Shown here: piece after piece, positions 1 to 7,670 of the stretch
Position numbering within the stretch: position 1 is the first letter of the stretch
Layout of the letters: each line of letters opens with the position of its first letter
Assembly (NCBI GenBank): GCA_027294925.1
Contig: JAPULM010000002.1
Location: 1 to 18,178 of the forward strand
From: a bacterium
GTDB lineage: Bacteria > Tectomicrobia > Entotheonellia > Entotheonellales > Entotheonellaceae
Direction of reading: 5' to 3'
DNA: 18,178 nucleotides
Made by a program: the position numbers and the translations under genes
Notes under the pieces: generated by a model
The model's input: only the letters and a program-made list of their open reading frames with translations
Databases searched by the model: none
What the model was told of the DNA's origin: nothing

Positions 1-285
1 CGTGGTCGGGGCCGCAGCAAGCGTGACAAGCAGTTGCGCATCGTATTGCGCCTGACACTTTTCAAGATAATGTTGATTCGCCCCACCGAACAGTACCTTT
101 TCATGGTTTCCCTGGATGCACTGCACGTTGTACTGTTGTAGCAACTCGACGGTTTGCGGACAGAACCGATATTCGCTCACCGCATCGCCAGCACAAAATA
201 GGCGATCAACCGCAGGCATATCCTCAATTGCACGACGTAATGCCTGCGCCTCCGCATGGATATCCGAGACAATACCGAGTTTCAT
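1..285 (-). CDS. Metallophosphoesterase, calcineurin-like, N-terminal 95 residues (runs off window)
   Basis: The frame is open from an ATG at 285 to the window edge without a stop, so only the first 95 residues are visible. The N-terminus MKLGIVSDIHAE carries the D-x-H metal motif (D8, H10). G33-D34 form the second motif (AGDAV), and G59-N60-H61-E62 form the GNHE motif. These three, in order and at normal spacing, are the first three signature blocks of the calcineurin-like/YfcE-MJ0936 phosphodiesterase family, which binds two metal ions and cleaves phosphomono- or diesters. The substrate cannot be inferred. The usual GDxVGYG second motif is altered here to GDAVSEY. No strong Shine-Dalgarno is visible upstream of the ATG, but the conserved strand begins right at the Met, which supports this start. 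The gene is cut by the window boundary, not broken. Confidence 0.85.
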   Translation of the reverse strand, partial: MKLGIVSDIHAEAQALRRAIEDMPAVDRLFCAGDAVSEYRFCPQTVELLQQYNVQCIQGNHEKVLFGGANQHYLEKCQAQYDAQLLVTLAAAPTT

Positions 286-313
286 AAATGGTTTCGCTTA
301 TTTATGATAGATT

Positions 314-346
314 CATACCCGACACCCAGCATTAATAAAGGGTATG
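314..346. repeat. Inverted repeat upstream of the metallophosphoesterase
   Basis: CATACCC at 314-320 pairs perfectly with GGGTATG at 340-346 across a 19-nt AT-rich centre. The repeat lies about 30-60 bp upstream of the metallophosphoesterase start. It could be an operator, promoter-flanking repeat or 5' UTR hairpin. No T-run supports a terminator. Confidence 0.35.
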
Positions 347-382
347 GAACGCTTCCTATTGATGCCGGTCATCGGTTGCAGC

Positions 383-412
383 ACAGGGCTGGGTTTCCCC
401 ACTCAGCCCTGT
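383..412 (-). terminator. Stem-loop, probable terminator of the molybdopterin-fold gene
   Basis: ACAGGGCTG (383-391) and CAGCCCTGT (404-412) form a 9-bp GC-rich stem that can extend inward by G-T and G-C pairs, with a 12-nt loop. It lies about 40 bp beyond the stop codon of the minus-strand gene ending at 453. There is no U-run on either side, so it is a stem-loop with likely terminator or mRNA 3'-end role, not a textbook intrinsic terminator. Confidence 0.45.
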
Positions 413-452
413 ATCGTTTAGGAGCGACATCATCCCAGATGCTCGTGCCCTT

Positions 453-917
453 CTATTCATGTAACGCCTCATGATCTCGGGCCGTGGTCGGGCGCGTATC
501 AATCCCTGGCCCCTGAGTCAACTGGATGACCCCAAGAAACTTCACATTAGCACAGGCATCAACTTCGCCAATGGTGCATTCCTCCACATCTTTGATAAGA
601 AAGCGAATTGGTCCCCCCTTATCCGCAGGTAGCGGATCATCACCAAGCCGATAGACCACCACAGCGCGATCCACGACGGCCTCCAGCGGCACACTGGCGG
701 AAAAGTTTCCATCGGTGGCCTGCAAGGTGATGTGACGCGTTGCAGGTTGGGCGACGCTCGCCTCCAAAAGCGAACGGAGCCATACCCCACCGCCTTCACG
801 ACCCGGGATCAGGGCGCCGATATCCGGCACCTGGCCAGGCAGTGCAGCCAAGGCAGCAAAATCAAAATCCTGAGGTTTACCCACCTCTCCTTCCACACGC
901 AGAGACGTTCCGTCCAT
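453..917 (-). CDS. Standalone sulfite-oxidase-fold (oxidoreductase molybdopterin-binding domain) protein lacking the Mo-ligating Cys
   Basis: This 154-residue protein consists almost entirely of one domain resembling the sulfite oxidase/YedY molybdopterin-binding fold. It starts LRVEGEVGKP (6-15) and continues with an L.ALP segment (23-27), GVWLRSLLE (44-52), ITLQATDGNFSASVPLE (63-79) and GGPIRFL (101-107), ending with VKFLGVIQLT (125-134). Family members normally carry a Cys in the stretch before the W-(x)-G/R-LL segment that coordinates molybdenum. Here that stretch (30-46) has no Cys; the only Cys are C114 and C122. It is therefore probably not a normal sulfite-oxidase-type enzyme and may bind a cofactor or another protein instead. 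A GTG at 1049 would overlap the upstream stop, but the ATG at 917 has a strong GAGGAGG at 8-nt spacing and begins right at the domain, so I chose 917. The gene follows the ThDP enzyme on the same strand, 128 bp downstream. Confidence 0.75.
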   Translation of the reverse strand: MDGTSLRVEGEVGKPQDFDFAALAALPGQVPDIGALIPGREGGGVWLRSLLEASVAQPATRHITLQATDGNFSASVPLEAVVDRAVVVYRLGDDPLPADKGGPIRFLIKDVEECTIGEVDACANVKFLGVIQLTQGPGIDTRPTTARDHEALHE

Positions 918-925
918 GCTTCCCA

Positions 926-932
926 CCTCCTC
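926..932 (-). promoter_or_regulatory. Strong Shine-Dalgarno that sets the start of the molybdopterin-fold protein
   Basis: The plus strand reads CCTCCTC here, giving GAGGAGG on the minus strand, 8 nt before the ATG at 917. The 44 codons upstream of this ATG, back to the GTG at 1049, encode a sequence unlike the domain. The site therefore favours the shorter 154-residue protein. Confidence 0.7.
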
Positions 933-967
933 ACAGATGGCCTCGTGTACCGTCGCAGACGATGATC

Positions 968-1019
968 GGCTCTGCCCAGGGGAGTAAACCTCCGGCTCGC
1001 ACCCCATCCAGGCAGAGCC
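968..1019 (-). other. Long stem-loop between the ThDP gene and the molybdopterin-fold gene
   Basis: GGCTCTGCC (968-976) pairs perfectly with GGCAGAGCC (1011-1019). The 34-nt interval holds a smaller GGAG/CTCC hairpin (981-993). The element lies in the 128-nt gap between the ThDP enzyme stop (1046) and the next start (917). It could be an intercistronic attenuator, an mRNA-stabilising hairpin or a factor-dependent terminator; no U-run follows. It is too short to fit a full Moco riboswitch. Confidence 0.45.
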
Positions 1020-1045
1020 TCTATGTCCCTGGCGCTGTCCGAAAC

Positions 1046-2764
1046 TCACCCACGCAACTTAAATTCCTGATACCAGGTCGAATCGGCGCCGGCACCTACC
1101 GTCGACACCCGCACGTCAAGCAGGTAAGGTTCACCAGCGGCAGTCGCATCAGCACCTCGCCGCATAGCGGCCTCCAGTTCGTGCGGCTCTTCAACCTTCA
1201 TACCTTCGATACCCTGTGACTTGGCGAGCATGACAAAATCGATATCCGGATCACCGAGATACACCTCAGGGTATTTATTCTGCTTCTCCATTTCGCCACC
1301 AAAGGCGGCAAAATTAGTCCGCACGGTTTGATAATTGCGGTTATTCCAAACCAGAGTCAAAATGGGCAAACTGTAGCGCGCCATGCTCCAAAAACCACCC
1401 GAGCTGTACATCACCGCGCCATCGCCCAAGCTGCACACGACCGGGCGATCCGGCGCGCCGAGCTGGGCGCCAACCGCGGCGCCAATGCCATAGCCAAGAG
1501 AGCCCCCAAAGGTACGAATCAAACGCCATTGCCCCTTGTCAAAGCCGAATGGCATCAGGTGATCGGCGTTGCGGAAACTCTCCGACACCACAAGGGTGTC
1601 TTCCGGCAACACACGGCTCGCCACATGCGCCATATAATCGGGGCTGATGGGTTTTTCCGATGCCAGTCCAGCCGCTTGCTCTTGCTGCTGCTTTACCCGC
1701 CACTCGCCCTGCTGGCGAAGTTCCGCCATGCGCTTGCGGATATGCGGCTGGCTCGCATGTGCCTCTTTCCACAGACCATTGATCGCCCGTAAGGTATGAC
1801 GCACATCATTCCAAACCGTCAGATCCAGCGCAAACGTGTTGCCCAACATCGCCGGGTCGTGCCCCAAACCAATAATCATTCCAGCCTGGCCGAAGCGCAG
1901 GTCAGCCGGGATACCACGCGTGTTCTGCCGGTAGCCAACGCAGCACACCACATCGTAAGTCTCTTCCGACACATTCTCCACCTGGCCGATGTAATTGGGA
2001 TGGTGGATTGGAAAACTGCCGTAGTCAAAAAATCCGGTTGCCACGGGCAACGCCAAACGTTCGGCAAGATTGATAACCTCATGCTCGGCGCCGGCCGCAC
2101 GCACGTCCGGTCCACACACCAGCAAGGGTTTCTCGGCATTCAACAGGGCGTCAAAAATAGCCTGCACCACCGCATCATCCGGCGTTTGGCCCATATGGGG
2201 GGCATCGGCCGCTTGAATGACGCCTTCAACCTCGGTTTCTTCTAATGCCTGACTCGTGTAGGCAACATAGACGGGTCCTCTCGGCAACGTCATCGCTTCC
2301 TTGAACGCGCGCCGTGTCACGGTAGGAATGCCGCGCGCATCCCATACCTCCCAACGCCGTTTACTAATGTCCTCGACCGTACCCATCTGCGAGAAACCAC
2401 CCGTTGAACCCAACGTATTGTGGTCGCCAAATGAACCGGCGTCGCGCATCGCTGCCGTGACCACCATCGGAGTGCCGTCAAAATACGCATTCTGCATTTG
2501 GCCCGAACCCTGACGCGTTCCTGCCGCCAGATGCACATTAACAAAGGCCGGTTGTCCGGCTGCCTTGGCATAACCATCTGCGGCTGACAAAACCAGCGAC
2601 TCAGCCAACAGTAAAATCGGTTGCACGCCTGGCACGCTCAACAGACCATTGAAAAACCCGGCCTCCGCACTGCCCGTGTTAGTAAAGACGTATTCGACCT
2701 CTTGCGCTAGTAGTTGGTGGACCAATAACTCCCCGCCGGTCCCCACAACGTGTTTCTTGTCCAT
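1046..2764 (-). CDS. ThDP-dependent enzyme, benzoylformate decarboxylase/acetolactate synthase-like
   Basis: This 572-residue protein has the full three-domain layout of the pyruvate-oxidase-type ThDP family. The N-terminal PYR domain (about 1-170) contains the cofactor-activating Glu, E55, in LLLAESLVLSAADGYAKAAG. It also contains a GDHNTLG loop (113-119) comparable to His-containing active-site loops in decarboxylases. A central domain spans about 190-330. The C-terminal PP domain has the ThDP/Mg motif G447-D448-G449 followed 24 residues later by N474-N475. It lacks the AHAS signature R-(F/Y)-D-D-R-x-T-G, so it is not a standard acetolactate synthase. Decarboxylation or carboligation of a 2-oxo acid is the likely chemistry; the substrate is unknown. 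The start at 2764 is set by GAGGAG at 6-nt spacing; a 13-codon upstream extension has no such site. A sigma70-type promoter lies upstream. A small Cys-less molybdopterin-fold gene follows on the same strand. Confidence 0.88.
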   Translation of the reverse strand: MDKKHVVGTGGELLVHQLLAQEVEYVFTNTGSAEAGFFNGLLSVPGVQPILLLAESLVLSAADGYAKAAGQPAFVNVHLAAGTRQGSGQMQNAYFDGTPMVVTAAMRDAGSFGDHNTLGSTGGFSQMGTVEDISKRRWEVWDARGIPTVTRRAFKEAMTLPRGPVYVAYTSQALEETEVEGVIQAADAPHMGQTPDDAVVQAIFDALLNAEKPLLVCGPDVRAAGAEHEVINLAERLALPVATGFFDYGSFPIHHPNYIGQVENVSEETYDVVCCVGYRQNTRGIPADLRFGQAGMIIGLGHDPAMLGNTFALDLTVWNDVRHTLRAINGLWKEAHASQPHIRKRMAELRQQGEWRVKQQQEQAAGLASEKPISPDYMAHVASRVLPEDTLVVSESFRNADHLMPFGFDKGQWRLIRTFGGSLGYGIGAAVGAQLGAPDRPVVCSLGDGAVMYSSGGFWSMARYSLPILTLVWNNRNYQTVRTNFAAFGGEMEKQNKYPEVYLGDPDIDFVMLAKSQGIEGMKVEEPHELEAAMRRGADATAAGEPYLLDVRVSTVGAGADSTWYQEFKLRG

Positions 2765-2770
2765 CGCGCG

Positions 2771-2776
2771 CTCCTC
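2771..2776 (-). promoter_or_regulatory. Shine-Dalgarno deciding the ThDP enzyme start
   Basis: The minus strand reads GAGGAG six nucleotides before the ATG at 2764. The more upstream in-frame ATG at 2803 has no comparable site, so the protein starts MDKKHVV. Confidence 0.7.
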
Positions 2777-2830
2777 ATAATCTATGACGCTATCAAATGA
2801 CATATCAACTGTCTGTCCAATCTATGCCTG

Positions 2831-2859
2831 GTTATACTGCATGTCGCCAAAACGGTCAA
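2831..2859 (-). promoter_or_regulatory. Predicted sigma70 promoter for the ThDP enzyme gene
   Basis: On the minus strand a -35 TTGACC (2859-2854) and a -10 TATAAC (2836-2831) are separated by exactly 17 nt. Transcription would start near 2824, giving a leader of about 60 nt before the ATG at 2764. Both hexamers match the consensus at 5 of 6 positions. Confidence 0.6.
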
Positions 2860-2956
2860 TGTGGAAGCAATCTTTGACTTCCTGCATAATAGTTAAGGAA
2901 AAGGGAGATGTCATTTAATATTAGTAACATTAGGCAAGTATGGAGCCAGAGAGTTA

Positions 2957-3880
2957 ATGACACCCGAAATATTTTATATTGGGATGGATCTGGGTGGTAC
3001 GACCTTCAAAGCGATTGCCGTGTCTACCGATGGACACATCCTGGCGCGGGTGCAGGACAACACTCAGGTTGAGGATGAGCCCGAGCTGGTGGCGCAGAGT
3101 ATGGTGCAGGCAATCCGGTATTTGCAACATCAGTTAGCCTCATCCGGCCATCTACAAGCAGTCGGTTTTGGTGTGCCAGGCATTTTAAACCTCCCACACG
3201 GTAGGGTACGGCGCTCACCGAACCTCCCACGCTGGCGGAATGTTGACCTTCGCGCCATCTTGAGCCAATACCTGGATGTCCCCTTCACCATCGAAAACGA
3301 CGCCAATGCGGCCGTACTAGGCGAAATGTGGCAAGGGGCTGGGCGCGGTATGACACATATCATGATGCTCACACTTGGCACCGGGGTGGGCGGAGGGGTT
3401 ATTATTGATGGCACTATTCTCCACGGCGCGCACGGCTATGCAGGAGAACTAGGGCACACCATCGTTGATCCAAACGGTCCGTTGTGCGGCTGTGGCAGTT
3501 ATGGTTGCTTAGAGCAGTTTGTTTCAGGCACGGCAATTGCCCGTATGGCGGCGCCCTACTATGGCGAGGTTACGGCAAAAGCGGTCGCCGCTTCGGCTCG
3601 TCAAGGCGATGCCCACGCCATCACCATTTATCAACAAGTCGGGCACTACCTCGGCATTGCCGGGGTAAATTTTGCCAATCTTTTAAACCCCGAATGTGTG
3701 GTCATTGGCGGCGCCGTAGCCCAGGCTTTTGACCTCTTTATTGGAAGCATGCAAGAAACCATGCGCAAGCGATGTTTTGCCGAGGTGTATGACAGCCTCT
3801 CCATTGTTCCGGCAGCCTGTGGTACGGATGCCGGTGGGTTGGGTGCCGCTTACCAGGCCATGCAATGGGCCAGTACTTAA
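2957..3880 (+). CDS. ROK-family sugar kinase (glucokinase-like)
   Basis: This 307-residue protein has a complete ROK fold. The N-terminal phosphate-binding loop is GMDLGGTTFKAIAV (9-22). The catalytic Asp is D115 in TIENDANAAVLGE. A second ATP-site block is LGTGVGGGVIIDG (140-152). The ROK zinc site is GELGH (163-167) followed by CGCGSYGCLEQ (177-187), giving H167, C177, C179 and C184 as ligands. The family phosphorylates hexoses such as glucose, fructose, N-acetylglucosamine or N-acetylmannosamine at the expense of ATP. There is no N-terminal helix-turn-helix, so this is a kinase and not a ROK repressor (NagC/XylR type). Substrate specificity cannot be read with confidence. It lies divergent from the ThDP gene and 100 bp before rimO on the same strand; no sugar transporter is adjacent. 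The ATG at 2957 is preceded by a GGAG at about 11-nt spacing. Confidence 0.92.
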   Translation: MTPEIFYIGMDLGGTTFKAIAVSTDGHILARVQDNTQVEDEPELVAQSMVQAIRYLQHQLASSGHLQAVGFGVPGILNLPHGRVRRSPNLPRWRNVDLRAILSQYLDVPFTIENDANAAVLGEMWQGAGRGMTHIMMLTLGTGVGGGVIIDGTILHGAHGYAGELGHTIVDPNGPLCGCGSYGCLEQFVSGTAIARMAAPYYGEVTAKAVAASARQGDAHAITIYQQVGHYLGIAGVNFANLLNPECVVIGGAVAQAFDLFIGSMQETMRKRCFAEVYDSLSIVPAACGTDAGGLGAAYQAMQWAST

Positions 3881-3980
3881 ACAGCAACCCGTCATATAGT
3901 TGCAAAAACACGCGGTTTGCAGGTACGCTTGCAACCTGTATAGACGACCGTTCCCTGACGATTTATCATGAGGACATGAG

Positions 3981-5339
3981 GTGGACAAACATACCGCAGC
4001 AGGCGGAAAGCGAGTTTCACTTGTAAGCCTGGGGTGCCCGAAGAATCTGCTAGATTCTGAAGTCATGTTGGGAAAATTATTTGGCAGCGGCTATGAGCTA
4101 ACGCTGGATCCGATCGACGCCGACTATCTTATTGTAAATACCTGTGGCTTCATTCAGAGCGCCAAAGAAGAGTCGATTGAACATATCTTAGAGATGGCTG
4201 AGATCAAAGCCCAATACGCTGGGAAAAAACTCATCGTAGCTGGTTGCCTAGCACAACGCTATGGCAGTGAATTGCAGCGCGAAATCCCCGAAGTCGATGT
4301 GCTAGTTGGCACGGGACATTTTCAGCAAATGCCAGAGGTTTTGGTACAACTCGAAACGCCCGTGCCGCGCCGAGAATATCTTAGCGATAACGTCTATCTG
4401 TATCAGGCAAATGACGTCCGTATTCAAACCACGCCATCACACACAGCCTATATAAAAATTGCCGAAGGATGCAACCATCTCTGCACCTTCTGCATTATTC
4501 CTAAAATGCGGGGGCGACTGAAAAGCCGCCCTATCAACTCAATCTTGACGGAGGCCAAGCAACTTACCCAGATGGGCGTACGTGAACTTATTCTGGTGGC
4601 TCAAGACAGTACGGAATACGGTGTCGACATTGGCCTTCGGCAAGGTTTGGCGCAACTGCTCACGCGTCTTAGCGAAGAGGTCACGGCATGCGACTGGCTA
4701 CGTGTTCTGTATCTCTACCCCTCCATGATCCGCCCTACCCTGTTGAACGTCTATGCCCAACAGGACCGCCTATGCTCCTATTTTGACATGCCGATGCAAC
4801 ACGTCTCGGACCGCCTATTGCGCGCCATGAAACGCGGCTACCGACAACGCACCCTGTTTCGCCTACTCGACGCCATTCGAGACCGTATGCCCGATGCAAC
4901 CATCCGCAGCACGTTTATCGTCGGCTTCCCCGGCGAAACCCCAGACGACATCGATGAACTACTCCGGTTTCTCGAACGCGCCCAGCTCGATCGCGTCGGG
5001 GTCTTTACCTATTCACGCGAAGAGGGCACGCCGTCGTACAATATGTCCGATCAGGTTCCAGCCCGTGAAGCAGCTAGACGGCGACACGCCGTGATGACAT
5101 TGCAGCAAGAGATTTCTCGTCACCAACACCAAGACATGGTTGGCCAACATAGGTGGGCCCTGGTTGATGAAGACGCAACCGAGGATTGCCTAGCCATTGG
5201 CCGTTTGGCCAGTCAAGCACCCGACATCGACGGCGTGGTGCGCATTGATGGAGCCGTCATCAGTGGTGATTTGGTCCGCGTCGAGATTACAGATGCGGAC
5301 GCGTATGATTTTACGGCTCGGGTCGTCCACCCAATCTAA
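3981..5339 (+). CDS. rimO: Ribosomal protein S12 methylthiotransferase RimO
   Basis: This 452-residue radical-SAM enzyme adds a methylthio group to the conserved Asp (D88/89) of ribosomal protein S12. The MTTase N-terminal domain begins VSLVSLGCPKNLLDSEVMLG, the RimO hallmark. Its iron-sulfur cysteines are C19, C55 (NTCGFIQSA) and C89 (AGCLAQR). The radical-SAM cluster motif CxxxCxxC is C164-C168-C171 in EGCNHLCTFCIIPKMRGRLKS. A TRAM-like RNA/protein-binding tail follows from about residue 380 to the end. The SLGCPKNLLDSE block and the RGRLKSRP segment separate it from MiaB, and the length is normal. Translation starts at GTG 3981; the nearby ATGs at 3968 and 3976 are out of frame. GAGGACA lies just upstream as a possible ribosome-binding site. 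The DUF4301 gene follows 25 bp downstream on the same strand and may be co-transcribed. Confidence 0.96.
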   Translation: MDKHTAAGGKRVSLVSLGCPKNLLDSEVMLGKLFGSGYELTLDPIDADYLIVNTCGFIQSAKEESIEHILEMAEIKAQYAGKKLIVAGCLAQRYGSELQREIPEVDVLVGTGHFQQMPEVLVQLETPVPRREYLSDNVYLYQANDVRIQTTPSHTAYIKIAEGCNHLCTFCIIPKMRGRLKSRPINSILTEAKQLTQMGVRELILVAQDSTEYGVDIGLRQGLAQLLTRLSEEVTACDWLRVLYLYPSMIRPTLLNVYAQQDRLCSYFDMPMQHVSDRLLRAMKRGYRQRTLFRLLDAIRDRMPDATIRSTFIVGFPGETPDDIDELLRFLERAQLDRVGVFTYSREEGTPSYNMSDQVPAREAARRRHAVMTLQQEISRHQHQDMVGQHRWALVDEDATEDCLAIGRLASQAPDIDGVVRIDGAVISGDLVRVEITDADAYDFTARVVHPI

Positions 5340-5364
5340 GCCTTACTTCGACGAGTTTCATAGC

Positions 5365-6954
5365 ATGCCGCCAATAAATTTGACGCCCACAGATCGCCAG
5401 CAGTTACACGGCCGAGGGATCACAGAAGAAACGATCCTTGACCAACTTAGCACCTTCAAACAGGGCATCCCATACACCACACTGCATCGCCCATGCACAG
5501 TCGGTGACGGCATCATCACGTTACCACCCAATGACCTTGACCGCCTGACCCGCGTGTATGCGGAGGCAGCTGCCTCCGGCCGAGCGGCAAAATTTGTCCC
5601 AGCATCGGGTGCTGCCAGTCGCATGTTCAGACCCCTACTAATAGGTTTGGAAGGTGGCGAGCGCCTCGACGAGCCCTATCTCACGGCCAAAGCCGCCCAG
5701 CATGACAACACATGCCGGGAGCTGTTGCTATTCATTCATGGCCTGCCGCACTTCGCCTTCTATGGTGAGCTGCAAGAGGTCATGAGAGATAACAGCATCG
5801 ATCCTCAGCAACTTCTGGCGCAAGGACCATACAACGCTTTGCTGGATTATCTCTTGACATCACAAGGGCTAAATTATGCGAATCTGCCAAAAGCCCTGCT
5901 CACCTTTCATCGCTACTCAGATCACTGTCGCACCCCATTGGAAGAACATTTAGTCGAAGCCGCGGCCTATATTCAGGATGATCATGCGCAAACCCGTCTC
6001 CATTTTACCCTAACACCGGCCCATTACGTCGCTGTCGTCGCCCACCTCGAAGCCATACGGCAACGTTATGAACGGGCGGGCGTCCGTTTTGCGGTGACGT
6101 TCTCCAGCCAACAACCTGCGACAGACACCATTGCCGTCAATCTAGATAATCAACCGTTTCGGGATCGCCATGGTCATCTGGTCTTTCGCCCTGCCGGGCA
6201 CGGGGCTCTACTCCACAATCTTCAAGCCTTAGCAGGCGACATCGTATTCATCAAGAATATTGATAACGTCGTGCCGGACCACCTGAAAGCGGCAACGTAT
6301 CTATACAAACGAGCCTTAGGCGGCGTTTTGGTAGACGTACAAAAGGAAATATTTACCTTCATGAGCAGGCTGCAGCGGCAGGACATCGAGGATTCCGAAC
6401 TAAACGAAATGCTAGCATTTGCCAATGATAGGCTGTCACATATTCCACCACCAGGCTTAGTTGCTGGTAGCCGACAGACCAAAGCGGCTTACCTAAACGC
6501 CATCTTCAATCGGCCTCTACGCGTTTGTGGCATGGTGCAAAATGCGGCAGAACCCGGCGGCGGCCCCTTCTGGGTACAGCATTCCGACGGGTCACAAGCG
6601 GTCCAAATTGTCGAGTCATCACAAGTTGACCTAGATGATGCCGGACAACGCACGATTATGACCGCAGCGACACATTTCAATCCGGTCGACCTGGTCTGCG
6701 GCGTACGCGACTTCCAGGGCCGCCCCTTTGACCTGGCGCAATTCACAGACCCAAAGACCGGATTCATCTCTCGCAAATCATATGAAGGGGAAGAAATCAA
6801 GGGGCTCGAATTACCTGGCTTGTGGAATGGCGCAATGGCGCAGTGGAACACTGTATTCGTCGAGACGCCACTGAGTACTTTCAACCCGGTAAAAAACGTA
6901 CTCGACTTACTGCGGCCCCAACATCAGCCCGATCTGAAAACGCCATCGGCATGA
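5365..6954 (+). CDS. DUF4301 family protein with UDP-sugar-pyrophosphorylase-like motifs
   Basis: This 529-residue protein fits the DUF4301 family, from memory of its N-terminal pattern: a helical GITEETI...FKQGIP segment, then TVGDGIITLP (45-54) and KFVPASGAASRMFRP (76-90). No function is established. The ASGAASRM block resembles the nucleotide-binding G-x-G-T/S-R-M loop of GT-A nucleotidyltransferases. Further on, FRPAGHGALLHNLQ (274-287) and IVFIKNIDNVVPDH (293-306) parallel the PGGHG and V-DN blocks of UDP-N-acetylglucosamine/UDP-glucose pyrophosphorylases. I infer a sugar-nucleotide or nucleotidyl-transfer enzyme, cytoplasmic, with no signal peptide or membrane segment. The frame is open upstream to 5197, but that part overlaps rimO in another frame. 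The ATG at 5365, 25 bp after rimO, begins just before the conserved region. Its ribosome-binding site is weak, which would fit coupling to rimO. Confidence 0.8.
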   Translation: MPPINLTPTDRQQLHGRGITEETILDQLSTFKQGIPYTTLHRPCTVGDGIITLPPNDLDRLTRVYAEAAASGRAAKFVPASGAASRMFRPLLIGLEGGERLDEPYLTAKAAQHDNTCRELLLFIHGLPHFAFYGELQEVMRDNSIDPQQLLAQGPYNALLDYLLTSQGLNYANLPKALLTFHRYSDHCRTPLEEHLVEAAAYIQDDHAQTRLHFTLTPAHYVAVVAHLEAIRQRYERAGVRFAVTFSSQQPATDTIAVNLDNQPFRDRHGHLVFRPAGHGALLHNLQALAGDIVFIKNIDNVVPDHLKAATYLYKRALGGVLVDVQKEIFTFMSRLQRQDIEDSELNEMLAFANDRLSHIPPPGLVAGSRQTKAAYLNAIFNRPLRVCGMVQNAAEPGGGPFWVQHSDGSQAVQIVESSQVDLDDAGQRTIMTAATHFNPVDLVCGVRDFQGRPFDLAQFTDPKTGFISRKSYEGEEIKGLELPGLWNGAMAQWNTVFVETPLSTFNPVKNVLDLLRPQHQPDLKTPSA

Positions 6955-6967
6955 ACGTTAAGCTGCT

Positions 6968-7420
6968 TCAGACGGCAAGCGAAGTCTGTAGCAAGGGAAC
7001 GACAAGAACTGGGCACGGCGCCGTCGCAATTACGGCGTTACATATGCGACCGGTCATCAAGCGCTTCTCACCGGAAAGATGCCGTGTCCCCATCACCATC
7101 AGATCACATTGATGTTCTCCCGCCAAACGCACAATCTCCTGCGGAATCTCCCCCCAGTGCAGCGTGGCTTCGTACGCGACCTGCGCTTCAGCAGCATGTT
7201 CAGCGGCATGCGACAAGATTTGATCACCAGCCTCCTCCATTTCAGCCCGAAGCTGCGGGTCTGACACATCCATGTCTGGTGGTTGATATTGCGGATCATC
7301 TTCTAGGATATGGACAATCCGCATCTCCGCCTGCCAAGCGACAGCCAGCCGGACCGCAGTCGAAACGGCATTGCGCGACCAAGGCGAACCGCCGGTTGCA
7401 ACCAGAATACAATGGAACAT
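6968..7420 (-). CDS. Universal stress protein (UspA family) with degenerate ATP-binding motif
   Basis: This 150-residue single-domain Usp starts MFHCILVATGGSPWSRNAV and ends with CDLMVMGTRHLSGEKRLMTG then APCPVLVVP, the familiar Usp C-terminal pattern. Usp proteins are cytoplasmic dimers linked to stress survival, and many bind ATP. Two features predict weak or absent ATP binding here. The Asp of the usual V-D-G-S N-terminal strand is Gly (VATGGS). The G-2x-G-9x-G-(S/T) loop reads GTRH then GR, so the second Gly is His and the Ser/Thr is Arg. The start is at 7420, where GGGAGG sits 8 nt upstream (7434-7429); the open frame continues to 7462 without such a site. It is convergent with the DUF4301 gene, with 13 bp between the stops, and divergent from the acetolactate-synthase-like gene. 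Confidence 0.9.
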   Translation of the reverse strand: MFHCILVATGGSPWSRNAVSTAVRLAVAWQAEMRIVHILEDDPQYQPPDMDVSDPQLRAEMEEAGDQILSHAAEHAAEAQVAYEATLHWGEIPQEIVRLAGEHQCDLMVMGTRHLSGEKRLMTGRICNAVIATAPCPVLVVPLLQTSLAV

Positions 7421-7670
7421 GGTGTTGGCCTCCCAAGACAACGGCATGACATGGATCGGCAAGCATGACGATATGCCAGAAACGGCTCATGTCTTATAAT
7501 TACCCAACGTGTCTTAACTTAACTATTAGGGATGATAGAGATAGGCCGTCCTTTATGCAACTGCACAGGTCAGGTAACACGCCGGTAGACACGTGTCATT
7601 TCTGCCTTGCTATTCGTTTGCAACTCTATTATGGTTTTGTCCTTCAACGACATTAACACACCACATGACG

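Noticed and set aside
918..1045. Possible molybdenum-cofactor riboswitch before the molybdopterin-fold gene
   Set aside because: The gap contains only a 52-nt stem-loop, far shorter than the Moco riboswitch, and I cannot match its conserved core.
740..1219. Open + strand frame of 159 codons across the ThDP/molybdopterin-fold junction
   Set aside because: Pro/Arg-rich, antisense to two supported coding regions, no ribosome-binding site or domain.
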